DNA from: Azospirillum agricola
GTDB lineage: Bacteria > Pseudomonadota > Alphaproteobacteria > Azospirillales > Azospirillaceae
Assembly (NCBI RefSeq): GCF_017876095.1
Contig: NZ_JAGINM010000018.1
Span: 1 to 64,000 of the forward strand
Length of the DNA stretch: 64,000 bases
Reading direction: 5' to 3'
In this document: in pieces, positions 55,647 through 64,000 of the stretch
How the letters are laid out: each line of letters begins with the position of its first letter
Position numbering within the stretch: the first letter of the stretch is position 1
Position numbers and translations under genes: made by a program
Notes under the pieces: model-generated
What the model was told of the DNA's origin: nothing
Database searches by the model: none
What the model saw: the letters and a program-made list of their open reading frames with translations, nothing else

Positions 55647-57725
55647 TCAGGCCCGGTGGACGGCGGCGAAGAAGCCGTCCACCTCGGCCGTCAGCGCCTT
55701 CGAGCGCTCGGCGACACCGACCGCCGCCGCCAGCACCTGGGAGGCCGCGGCCCCCGTCTCGGCGGCGGCGCCGCGGATGCCGCCCATGGTGTCGCTGACC
55801 TCGCAGGAGCCCTGCGCCGCCTGCTGGATGTTGCGGACGATCTCCTCGGTCGCCACCCCCTGCTCCTCGACGGCGGCGGCGATGGTGGCGGTGATGCGGT
55901 TGACCTGGGCGATGGTCTCGCCGATGCCCTGCATCGAGGTGACGGTGCGGCCGGTCACCGCGCGGATCTCGTCGACCTGGGCGACGATGTCCTCGGTGGC
56001 CTTCGCCGTCTGGTTGGCGAGATTCTTGACCTCCTGCGCCACGACGGCGAATCCCTTGCCGGCCTCGCCCGCCCGTGCCGCCTCGATCGTGGCGTTCAGC
56101 GCCAGCAGGTTGGTCTGCGCCGCGATCGACTGGATCAGCGTCACCACGTCGCCGATCCGCTGGGCGCCCTCGGCCAGCGCCGCGACCGTCTCGTTGGTGC
56201 GCTCGACGTCGGTGACGGCCGCCCCGGCGATGCGCGCCGATTCATCGACCTGCCGGCCGATGTCGCGGATCGAGGCGGAGAGCTGGTCGGTCGTCGCCGC
56301 CACGGTCTGCACGTTGCCCGACGATTGCTGCGCGGTGGACGCCACCGAGGCGGCCTGCCCGTTGGTGCGGTCGGCGATGGCGGCCAGCGCCTCGGCGGTC
56401 GCCTTCAACTGCACCGCCGAGGCGGCCAGTTCGCCGGACAGCCCGCCGGCCTTGTCCTCGAAGTTCCGTTGCAGGGCGGCCAGCGCCGCCGCGCGCTCCT
56501 CCCGCGCCCGCCACTCGGCCTTCTGCGCGAGATCGAGATCGCGGGCGCGGATCAGCCCGCCCTTGAAGACGTCGACCGCCCGCGCCATCGTTCCCGCCTC
56601 GTCCTCGCGGTCGAGGGCCGGGATCGGCGTCGCCAGATCGCCGTCGGCCAGCCGCTTCATCGCCTCGGTCATCGCCGCCAGCGGGCGGGCCAGCCCGCCG
56701 CCGATGGCCAGCGCGATCAGCGTGCCGGCGGCGACGCAGGCCAGCCCGACCAGCGCCGACAGCAGGGTCAGCCGGTTGGCGTCGGCCATGATGCTGGCCT
56801 GCGGCACCGCGACGACGAAGGACCAGACCGCGTCGGTGCGCCCGAAACGGATCGGCGACACCCGCAGGTAATGGCTGCGCCCGGCGAGCTCCGCCTCGCC
56901 CTCGTAGACGCGCCCCTCGGCGGCGGCGCGGCGGGCGGCGGGCGGCAGGTCGTCGCCCGGCTGCGACAGGCGCGCCGCCTCGGGGTGGGCGACGTACTGG
57001 CCGGACGCCGACAGAACCGCGACATACCCGTCGCCGTAGGGCTTGGCGGAGCGCACGATGTCGGTCAGCCCGGCCAGCGACAGGTCGATGCCGGCGACGC
57101 CGATCACCTTGCCGCCATCAACACCGTTTTCGAGCACCGGCATGGCGGCGCTGGTCATCAGCTGCTTGGTGAGATCGTCGAGATAGGGTTCGGTCACCAC
57201 CGCCTTCCTCGCGGTGGCGGCGGCCTTGTAATACTCCTTCTCCTGGACCTCGGCGTAGCCGACGCCCTCGCTGTCGTCGGCGCGGGGGCCGTTGGCGGAG
57301 GGCAGCCACAGCAGGCTCATGCGCCCGGTCCTGGGCAGGCCGAGAATCTCCTCGCCATGGACCGTGAAGTCGGCGTCCCTGCCGTCGAAGCCATTGTCGG
57401 CCATGTCGACCCACACCCCGGCGTAGGCCGGGTTTCCGGCGGCGTGCCGCGCCAGATAGCGGTTCACCACGGCGCGGCGCGGACCGTCCAGGCTGCGCTC
57501 GGCGGCGACCAGATCGGCGATGCCGCGCGCCCCATCCACGGCGGCGGCGATGTCGGCGGCGACGCGGGCGGCCTGATGCTCGGCGATCTCGGAGGTCAGC
57601 GCGATGGCCGAGGCCTGCGCCGCCTCGCGGGAGAACCACAGCGACACGCCGGTGATCGCCGTCGCGCCCACCGTCAGCACCGCCACCATCCCGACGACGA
57701 TCTTCGTCCGCAACCGAAGCTTCAT
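55647..57725 (-). CDS. Methyl-accepting chemotaxis protein with dCache sensor
   Basis: 692-residue membrane chemoreceptor. Membrane helices near residues 7-32 and 320-345 enclose a double-Cache periplasmic domain (AYAGVWVDMADNGFDGRDADF; KEYYKAAATARKAVVTEPYLDDLTKQLMTSAAMPVLENG; VIGVAGIDLSLAGL; GYVAVLSASGQYVAHPEAARLSQ), the type that often binds amino acids or other small ligands directly. HAMP and a canonical tip SIAAQTNLLALNATIEAARAGEAGKGF follow. No CheR-binding pentapeptide. ATG at 57725 chosen over 57773, which lacks any ribosome-binding site. Confidence 0.93.
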   Translation of the reverse strand: MKLRLRTKIVVGMVAVLTVGATAITGVSLWFSREAAQASAIALTSEIAEHQAARVAADIAAAVDGARGIADLVAAERSLDGPRRAVVNRYLARHAAGNPAYAGVWVDMADNGFDGRDADFTVHGEEILGLPRTGRMSLLWLPSANGPRADDSEGVGYAEVQEKEYYKAAATARKAVVTEPYLDDLTKQLMTSAAMPVLENGVDGGKVIGVAGIDLSLAGLTDIVRSAKPYGDGYVAVLSASGQYVAHPEAARLSQPGDDLPPAARRAAAEGRVYEGEAELAGRSHYLRVSPIRFGRTDAVWSFVVAVPQASIMADANRLTLLSALVGLACVAAGTLIALAIGGGLARPLAAMTEAMKRLADGDLATPIPALDREDEAGTMARAVDVFKGGLIRARDLDLAQKAEWRAREERAAALAALQRNFEDKAGGLSGELAASAVQLKATAEALAAIADRTNGQAASVASTAQQSSGNVQTVAATTDQLSASIRDIGRQVDESARIAGAAVTDVERTNETVAALAEGAQRIGDVVTLIQSIAAQTNLLALNATIEAARAGEAGKGFAVVAQEVKNLANQTAKATEDIVAQVDEIRAVTGRTVTSMQGIGETIAQVNRITATIAAAVEEQGVATEEIVRNIQQAAQGSCEVSDTMGGIRGAAAETGAAASQVLAAAVGVAERSKALTAEVDGFFAAVHRA

Positions 57726-58022
57726 CCAACCCGCCACGACACCGCACCCCGCTGCTTGCAACGACACTTTCATATTTGTGCGATAATCAGTCGCAGTAAA
57801 TCACAGATCAAGCCTTTGCGTCGTGTTTCAAAAAACAAACGACAATCCCTGGTGGGTCGCCCATCCCGCGCACGGCGACGCCAAGACAGGGATGGAACAT
57901 CTTTGCCACGATGCGGACTTCCGCTGCGCTTCAGCCACAAGACCCGCACATGGCCTCTTGAGTCTCCAGGCGCCGAACCCCAGTTCTGCACAGGGGGACA
58001 CGGCAAACGCGGAGGAACACGG

Positions 58023-58787
58023 GTGTTGAGTTTCGCGCGACGGCTGTGGTCGGAGGCCGAGGCGGCGCCCGCCTCGGTGCCGCAGGGCATGCGGGTCTAC
58101 GCCGTGGGGGACGTCCATGGCCGCCTCGACCTGCTCGACCAGTTGCTGGGCCAGATCGCCCGAGACGCCGACCAGGCACCCGACCGGATGAAATACCTCG
58201 TCTTCCTCGGCGACTACATCGACCGTGGGCCGCAGTCGGCGCATGTGATCGAGCGGTTGGCGAGCGGCCTGCCGCCGGTCTTCGGCACCGTCTTCCTGCG
58301 CGGCAACCACGAGGAGACGATGCTGGCCTTCCTGAGCGACATCGCGGCCGGGCCGGGCTGGCTGACCTACGGCGGCGACGCCACGCTGGCCAGCTACGGC
58401 CTGCAGGCCCCTGCGCCGGACGCTCCGCCGGAGCATCTGCTGGAGGCCCAGCGCCTGCTGAACGCCGCCCTGCCGCCGCACCACCGGAATTTCCTCGCCA
58501 GCCTGCGCAGCCACCTGACCATCGGCGACTATCACTTCGTCCATGCCGGCGTCCGCCCCGGCGTGCCGCTCGACCGCCAGGATGACGGGGACCGGCTGTG
58601 GATCCGCAACGAGTTCCTGTCCTCGCGCACCAACCATGGGAAGATGGTGGTCCACGGCCACACCATCGCGCCGGAACCGGAGCTGCGCGCCAACCGCATC
58701 GGCATCGACACCGGGGCCTACGCCACCAACCGCCTGACCGCGCTGGTGCTGGAGGGAACGGACCGGCGCTTCCTCTGCACGGTGTGA
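58023..58787 (+). CDS. Calcineurin-like metallophosphoesterase (PP2A/lambda phosphatase type)
   Basis: 254-residue serine/threonine-protein phosphatase-like metalloenzyme. All signature blocks are present: YAVGDVHGRLDLLDQLL (GDxHG), FLGDYIDRGPQS (GDxxDRG), LRGNHEE (GNHE), HFVHAGVRPG and VHGHTI, GIDTGAY. Closest in style to the bacterial PrpA/lambda group. The GTG at 58023 lies 6 bases after GGAGGA; TTG at 58026 is a weaker alternative. Substrate unknown. Confidence 0.92.
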   Translation: MLSFARRLWSEAEAAPASVPQGMRVYAVGDVHGRLDLLDQLLGQIARDADQAPDRMKYLVFLGDYIDRGPQSAHVIERLASGLPPVFGTVFLRGNHEETMLAFLSDIAAGPGWLTYGGDATLASYGLQAPAPDAPPEHLLEAQRLLNAALPPHHRNFLASLRSHLTIGDYHFVHAGVRPGVPLDRQDDGDRLWIRNEFLSSRTNHGKMVVHGHTIAPEPELRANRIGIDTGAYATNRLTALVLEGTDRRFLCTV

Positions 58788-58791
58788 GGAC

Positions 58792-59196
58792 TCAAGCGGC
58801 GGTGTTCTGGGTCAGCAGCGTGGTCAACCAACGGAAGTTGGAGCCGTCGCCGGCCTGGATGGCGCTCTCCACCACCTGAAGCGCGCCCTCGTCGGGGTTC
58901 GGCGGCTGGATGTCGGCGCCTTGGCCGGCGCCCTCGGCCCCCTCCGCCTGCTGGGCGAACAGGCTGACGGCGCCGACGCCGAGCCGCAGCGCCGGCTGCG
59001 CCACGGGCGCCACCGCCGGGCCGTTCGCACCGGCGGCCGACGCCTCGCCGACGCCGTTCAGCGTCTCCAGCATCGCCGCGAACTGGCCGGCCAGCGCTCC
59101 CGCCTGCCGGGGCGCGGACGCCCCTTTGCGCTCCAGGACCTCTTCGGCCCGGATTCGCATGGCTTGCGTGGCCTCACTGTTGGCCATCGTCGACAT
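58792..59196 (-). CDS. Hypothetical small protein
   Basis: 134 residues, not recognised. N-terminal charged helix (SEATQAMRIRAEEVLERKGASA), then an Ala/Gly/Val-rich middle (GEASAAGANGPAVAPVAQPALRLGVGAVSLFAQQ) and a more ordered C-terminus (DEGALQVVESAIQAGDGSNFRWLTTLLTQ). AAGGG precedes the ATG at 59196 by 8 bases. No signal peptide. It is convergent with the phosphatase gene. Confidence 0.65.
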   Translation of the reverse strand: MSTMANSEATQAMRIRAEEVLERKGASAPRQAGALAGQFAAMLETLNGVGEASAAGANGPAVAPVAQPALRLGVGAVSLFAQQAEGAEGAGQGADIQPPNPDEGALQVVESAIQAGDGSNFRWLTTLLTQNTAA

Positions 59197-59352
59197 GGAA
59201 ACGCCCTTGCGAGCCGCGACGAACCATTCGCCGCGAACCCAGGGGATCAAGCAATTTGCGCGCCATCGAACGGATGACGGGAGTCAGGCGGAGCAGCCGT
59301 CCTGCGGCAAATCGCCCGGCAGAAATTGCCCAGCGGCCCGGCACAATTTTCC

Positions 59353-59381
59353 CACACCCCGGCAAGCCCTGCCGGGGTGTG
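59353..59381 (-). terminator. Hairpin terminator after yajQ
   Basis: A perfect 12-bp stem CACACCCCGGCA / TGCCGGGGTGTG with loop AGCCC lies 14 bases beyond the yajQ stop. No U-tract follows on the minus strand, but the stable stem and its place fit a transcription end. Confidence 0.6.
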
Positions 59382-59395
59382 CCCGTCGCGAAGCG

Positions 59396-59884
59396 TCAGT
59401 CCCGGAAGTTCTGGTACTGCAACGGCTGCTCGATGCCCATGCGCTTGACCAGCGCGATGGCCTCCTGGAGGTCGTCGCGCTTCTTGCCGGTCACGCGCAG
59501 TTCGTCGCCCTGGATGGAGACCTGGACCTTCATCTTGGCGTCCTTGATCCCTTTGACGATGGTCTTCGCCAGATCCTGCGCGATCCCCTGCTTCACCGTC
59601 ACCTTGTGGCGCAGCGCGTCGCCCGCCGCCCGCTCCGGGGTGGCCGAAAAGTCGAGCGCCGCGGCGTCGAGCTTGCGGCGGGTGACATGGACGCGCAGCA
59701 GCTCCTGCATCTGCGCCAGCTTCGGCGCATCGTCGGCCAGCAGGGTGATGTCGTTCTCCAGCCGCTCGACCGTGCATTTCGACCCCTTGAAGTCGAAGCG
59801 GGTCTCGATCTCGCGGCGGACGCCGGCGATGGCGTTGTCGATCTCGTGAATGTCGGTCTCGGACACGATGTCGAACGACGGCAT
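59396..59884 (-). CDS. yajQ: YajQ-family cyclic-di-GMP/nucleotide-binding protein
   Basis: 162-residue protein of the YajQ (UPF0234) family, two ferredoxin-like lobes. Family motifs: MPSFDIVSETDIHEIDNAI, RFDFKGS, VTRRKLD, GKTI-like DLAKTIVKGIKDAKMKVQVSIQGDELRVTGKKRDDLQEAIALVK and QPLQYQNFRD at the end. Some members bind cyclic-di-GMP and interact with regulators. The window also makes cyclic-di-GMP (SiaD), but no direct link is shown. Confidence 0.95.
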   Translation of the reverse strand: MPSFDIVSETDIHEIDNAIAGVRREIETRFDFKGSKCTVERLENDITLLADDAPKLAQMQELLRVHVTRRKLDAAALDFSATPERAAGDALRHKVTVKQGIAQDLAKTIVKGIKDAKMKVQVSIQGDELRVTGKKRDDLQEAIALVKRMGIEQPLQYQNFRD

Positions 59885-59994
59885 GGCGGCTTTCTCCCTG
59901 ATTTTTGAATGAGCGAATCCGGCGCACCGTAAAGAAGACGGCCGCCGCACTCAACAGCCGCCTTCCCCGGTCGTTCTCGCGGGATGCGCAGTCC

Positions 59995-61007
<1,013 letters not shown>

Positions 61008-61008
<1 letters not shown>

Positions 61009-62009
61009 CAGATCGCCCCCTCGGCGGCGGCGAGCCCGCCGGAGTAGGTGTCGGGCAAGGGGTAGAAACAACGGGCCTTGCCGTTGTCCACGTCGAACAG
61101 GGCCGGACGCTCGGCCCGGCAGCGGTCGTCGGCGAAGCGGCAGCGCGGGCTGAACAGGCAGCCCGACGGCCGGTCGGCGATGCCCGGCACCATGCCGGGG
61201 ATGGTCGGCAGCCGCCGCTTGCCGAGCGCCCGCTCCGGCAGCGCGTCGAGCAGCGCCCCGGTGTAGGGGTGGCGCGGCCGCTCGAACAGGTCGGCGACCG
61301 GCCGCGTCTCCGCCACTTGGCCGGCGTACATCACGACGACGCGCTGGGCGGTCTCCGCCACCACGCCCATGTCGTGGGTGATCAGGATCAGGGCCATGCC
61401 CCGCTCCTTCTGCAACCGCACCAGCAAATCGAGGATCTGCTTCTGGATGGTGACGTCGAGCGCGGTCGTCGGTTCGTCCGCCACCAGCAGGCGCGGGTTG
61501 CAGGCGATGGCGATGGCGATCATCACGCGCTGGCTCATGCCGCCCGAGAGCTGGTGCGGGAAGGCCGACAGACGGGTCTCCGGCGCCGGGATGCCGACCT
61601 GCTCCAGGAGCGCGATGGCACGGTTGCGCAGCGCCTTGCCGGACAGCCCCTCATGCACGCGCAGCGTCTCCATGATCTGGAAGCCGACGGTGAAGCAGGG
61701 GTTGAGGCTGGTCATCGGTTCCTGGAAGACCATGGCGACGTCCTTGCCGGTGATCGCCCGGCGCTGGGCCGGCGGCATGGTCAGCAGGTCCTTGCCGCCG
61801 AACATCATCCGGTCGGCGACGACCTTGCCGTTGGAGCCGAGCAGGCCCATCACCGCCAGCGACGTCACCGATTTGCCGGAACCGGACTCGCCGACGATGC
61901 CGACGACCTCGCCCTCGTCCACGGTCAGGTCGATCCCGTCCACCGCGCGGAAGGTGCCGGCGCGGGTGGTGAACTCGACCGACAGGTTCTTGATGTCGAG
62001 AAGAGGCAT
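61008..62009 (-). CDS. dppD: Dipeptide/oligopeptide ABC transporter ATPase DppD
   Basis: 333-residue ATPase, first nucleotide-binding subunit. Walker A GESGSGKS, signature LSGGMSQRVMIAIAIAC, Walker B LVADEPTTALDVT, H-loop ITHDMGV. The C-terminal region has the family cysteine pattern (CLFSPRCRFADDRC). It lies 4 bases after the dppC stop. Substrate could be dipeptides, oligopeptides or nickel; order BCDF favours peptides. Confidence 0.94.
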
Positions 62010-62013
62010 GACG

Positions 62014-62964
62014 TCAACGTTTCAGCTTGGGGTCGAGCGCGTCGCGGAGACCGTCGCCCAACAGATTGAAGGCCAGCACCGTCACCAGGATCGCCACGCC
62101 GGGCCAGGTGACGACCCAGGGCGCGCGCTGGAGGAACTGGAGGGAAGAAGCCAGCATGGTGCCCCATTCCGGCGTCGGCGGCTGCGCGCCGAGGCCCAGG
62201 AAGCCGAGCGCGGCGGCATCCAGGATGGCGGTCGAGAAACCGAGAGTCGCCTGCACGATCAGCGGCGCCAGGCAGTTCGGCAGCACGACGATCAGCATCA
62301 ATCGAAGCGGCCCGGCCCCGGCCACGCGCGAGGCGACGACGTAGTCCTTGCCGGTCTCCGCCATCACCGCCGCGCGGGTCAGGCGGGCGTAGTGCGGGAT
62401 GACGACCACCGACACCGCGATCATCGCGTTGACCAGCCCCGGCCCGAGGATGGCGGCGACCACCACGGCGAGCAGCAGGCTGGGCAGCGCCAGCAGGATG
62501 TCCATGAAGCGCATGATCAGCACGTCGGTCATGCCGCCGAAGAAGCCGGCGACCAGACCCAGACCCAGCCCGATGGCCAGCGACAGGGTGACGACGATCA
62601 GGCCGATCATCATCGACAGCCGGGCGCCGAACATCAGGCGGGACAGCATGTCGCGGCCGATGTCGTCGGTGCCGAGGATGAAGCGCCACGTCCCGCCCTC
62701 GTACCAGACCGGCGCGGCGAGGATCGCGTCGCGGTACTGGATGTTGGGGTCGTGCGGAGCCAGCAGTTCGGCGAAGAGAGCGACGAAGGTGATGAGGAGG
62801 ATCACCACGAGGCCGAGCAGCGCGCCCTTGTTCTGCTTGAAGTGATACCAGAACTCGACCAGCGGGTGCGGCGGTCGCGACACCGGGGTGGTGTCGATGG
62901 ATGTCGCCGGAACCGGCGTGGCCGAATCCGGCGAGGAGGGGGTGGAGGACAGGTTCGTGGACAT
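62014..62964 (-). CDS. dppC: Dipeptide/oligopeptide ABC transporter permease DppC
   Basis: 316-residue permease with a polar Ser/Pro-rich N-terminal tail, a helix near residues 45-68 (GALLGLVVILLITFVALFAELL), the family loop LGTDDIGRDMLSRLMFGARLSMMIG and an EAA loop near 205-225 (VVASRVAGAGPLRLMLIVVLPN). The ATG at 62964 has GAGG 6 bases upstream; a GTG at 62976 overlapping the dppB stop is an alternative. Confidence 0.94.
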   Translation of the reverse strand: MSTNLSSTPSSPDSATPVPATSIDTTPVSRPPHPLVEFWYHFKQNKGALLGLVVILLITFVALFAELLAPHDPNIQYRDAILAAPVWYEGGTWRFILGTDDIGRDMLSRLMFGARLSMMIGLIVVTLSLAIGLGLGLVAGFFGGMTDVLIMRFMDILLALPSLLLAVVVAAILGPGLVNAMIAVSVVVIPHYARLTRAAVMAETGKDYVVASRVAGAGPLRLMLIVVLPNCLAPLIVQATLGFSTAILDAAALGFLGLGAQPPTPEWGTMLASSLQFLQRAPWVVTWPGVAILVTVLAFNLLGDGLRDALDPKLKR

Positions 62965-62972
62965 GGCTCGCC

Positions 62973-63983
62973 TCACCGCGCGTGACGGATGCGGGGGTTG
63001 AGGACGCCGTACAGCACGTCCACCAGCAGATTGACCAGGATGACCGAGGTGGCGATCAGCAGCACGCCGCCCTGGAGCGCCGGATAGTCGCGCCGGCCGA
63101 TCGATTCAATCAGCCACTTGCCGACGCCGGGCCAGGAGAAGATCGTCTCGGTCAGGATGGCGCCGCCCAGCAGCGTGCCGACCTGGAGGCCGATGACCGT
63201 CACCACCGGGATCAGCGCGTTGCGCAGCGCGTGCATGCCGATGACGCGGCGGCCGGCCAGCCCCTTGGCACGGGCGGTGCGGATGTAGTCCTCGCCCAGC
63301 ACCTCCAGCATCGCCGAACGCGTCATGCGCGCCACCACGGCCAGCGGCACGGTGCCGAGCACGATGGTCGGCAGGATCAGGTGCTGCAACGCCGAGCGGA
63401 AGGCGCCGTATTCGCCGGCCATCAGCGTGTCGATCAGCATGAAGCCGGTGGTCGGCTCCACGTAATAGAGCAGGTCGAGCCGGCCCGACACCGGGGTCCA
63501 GCCGAGGCCGACCGAGAAGAACAGGATCAGCAACAGGCCCCACCAGAAGATCGGCATCGAATAGCCGGTCAGGCTGAGTCCCATGACGCCATGGTCGAAC
63601 ATCGAGCCGCGCTTCACCGCCGCCAGGATGCCGGCCGGCAGACCCACCAGCGTCGCGAACAGCATGGCGGAGAAGGCCAGCTCCAGCGTCGCCGGGAACA
63701 GGGTGACGAACTCGTCCAGCACCGGGTTGCGGGTGATCAGCGACAGGCCGAAATCACCGCTCAGCACGTTTCCGACATAGTCGAGGAACTGCTGCCACAG
63801 CGGCAGGTCGAGCCCCATCTCGTGGCGAAGCTGGGCCAGCCGCTCGGGCGCGATGCCGCGTTCGCCGACGCGGACCTCGATGGGGTCGCCGGGAACCAGC
63901 CGGATCAGAATGAAGGTTAGAAAGGTGATGCCGAGAAAGGTCGGAATCACCAAGCTCACCCGCGTCAGGATGAAGCGCAGCAT
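62973..63983 (-). CDS. dppB: Dipeptide/oligopeptide ABC transporter permease DppB
   Basis: 336-residue permease. First helix MLRFILTRVSLVIPTFLGITFLTFILIRLVPGDP is typical of DppB/OppB, and the EAA loop lies near 225-250 (EDYIRTARAKGLAGRRVIGMHALRNALIP). The protein is complete. The periplasmic binding protein (dppA) that normally precedes it would lie right of the window, so the operon is cut off at its 5' side. Confidence 0.95.
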   Translation of the reverse strand: MLRFILTRVSLVIPTFLGITFLTFILIRLVPGDPIEVRVGERGIAPERLAQLRHEMGLDLPLWQQFLDYVGNVLSGDFGLSLITRNPVLDEFVTLFPATLELAFSAMLFATLVGLPAGILAAVKRGSMFDHGVMGLSLTGYSMPIFWWGLLLILFFSVGLGWTPVSGRLDLLYYVEPTTGFMLIDTLMAGEYGAFRSALQHLILPTIVLGTVPLAVVARMTRSAMLEVLGEDYIRTARAKGLAGRRVIGMHALRNALIPVVTVIGLQVGTLLGGAILTETIFSWPGVGKWLIESIGRRDYPALQGGVLLIATSVILVNLLVDVLYGVLNPRIRHAR

Positions 63984-64000
63984 CGAAGGATCACTCTTTT

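Noticed and set aside
53886..58787. Plus-strand open frame of 1633 codons
   Set aside because: Only the last 254 codons (from GTG 58023) code for a real protein, the phosphatase. The remainder is antisense to the binding protein and a chemoreceptor.

Overview
The window is high-GC DNA, densely packed with genes, from an alphaproteobacterium. The mix of genes (a hybrid kinase built on an NCS1 permease, several chemoreceptors, a Che3/Wsp-like chemosensory operon, malate synthase G, a uronate oxidation operon) points to the Rhodospirillales, most likely an Azospirillum-like soil or plant-associated organism. That is inference from gene content, not from a marker gene. polA argues for a chromosome. 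No rRNA, tRNA, insertion sequence, prophage or CRISPR array was recognised.

Layout. 0.65-2.4 kb: CPA2/Kef-type antiporter. 2.4-6.2 kb: complete sulfate ABC importer (sbp-cysT-cysW-cysA, minus strand) behind an unusually AT-rich leader. 6.5-9.8 kb: HTH-tailed protein of unknown function, Rrf2 regulator, YcbL-type glyoxalase II and an orphan ParB. 9.9-17 kb: chemoreceptor, PmtA-like methyltransferase, TPR-TylF fusion, methylglyoxal synthase and malate synthase G. 17-21.4 kb: flavoprotein/TetR divergent pair with a tandem operator, then polA. 21.5-26 kb: DapA-type lyase divergent from lactonase, uronate dehydrogenase and ketoglutarate-semialdehyde dehydrogenase, an oxidative hexuronate route to 2-oxoglutarate. 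26-27.7 kb: orphan OmpR-type regulator and periplasmic binding protein.

28.1-44.1 kb is the most interesting part. A SiaABCD-type phosphoswitch operon (PP2C phosphatase, SiaB kinase, SiaC phosphoprotein, SiaD diguanylate cyclase) carries an extra histidine kinase between siaC and siaD. Its only apparent input module is a close copy of the N-terminal stalk of SiaD, so SiaC may drive both a cyclic-di-GMP synthase and a two-component kinase. It converges on a Wsp/Che3-like chemosensory operon (cheW-cheR/TPR-cheW-mcp-cheA/REC-cheB-REC/REC, then a hybrid kinase). A soluble receptor with inverted domain order (signalling tip first, Cache domain last) stands divergent from it.

44-64 kb: two small proteins, an NCS1-permease/histidine kinase/receiver fusion with a LuxR-type response regulator, cueR-copA with a clear MerR-type promoter, a TRIC-type channel, a Liv-type binding protein next to a dCache chemoreceptor, a PP2A-like phosphatase, yajQ and a dipeptide/oligopeptide ABC operon (dppBCDF) whose binding protein would lie beyond the right edge. 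Signal transduction, and cyclic-di-GMP/chemosensory control in particular, dominates the window.
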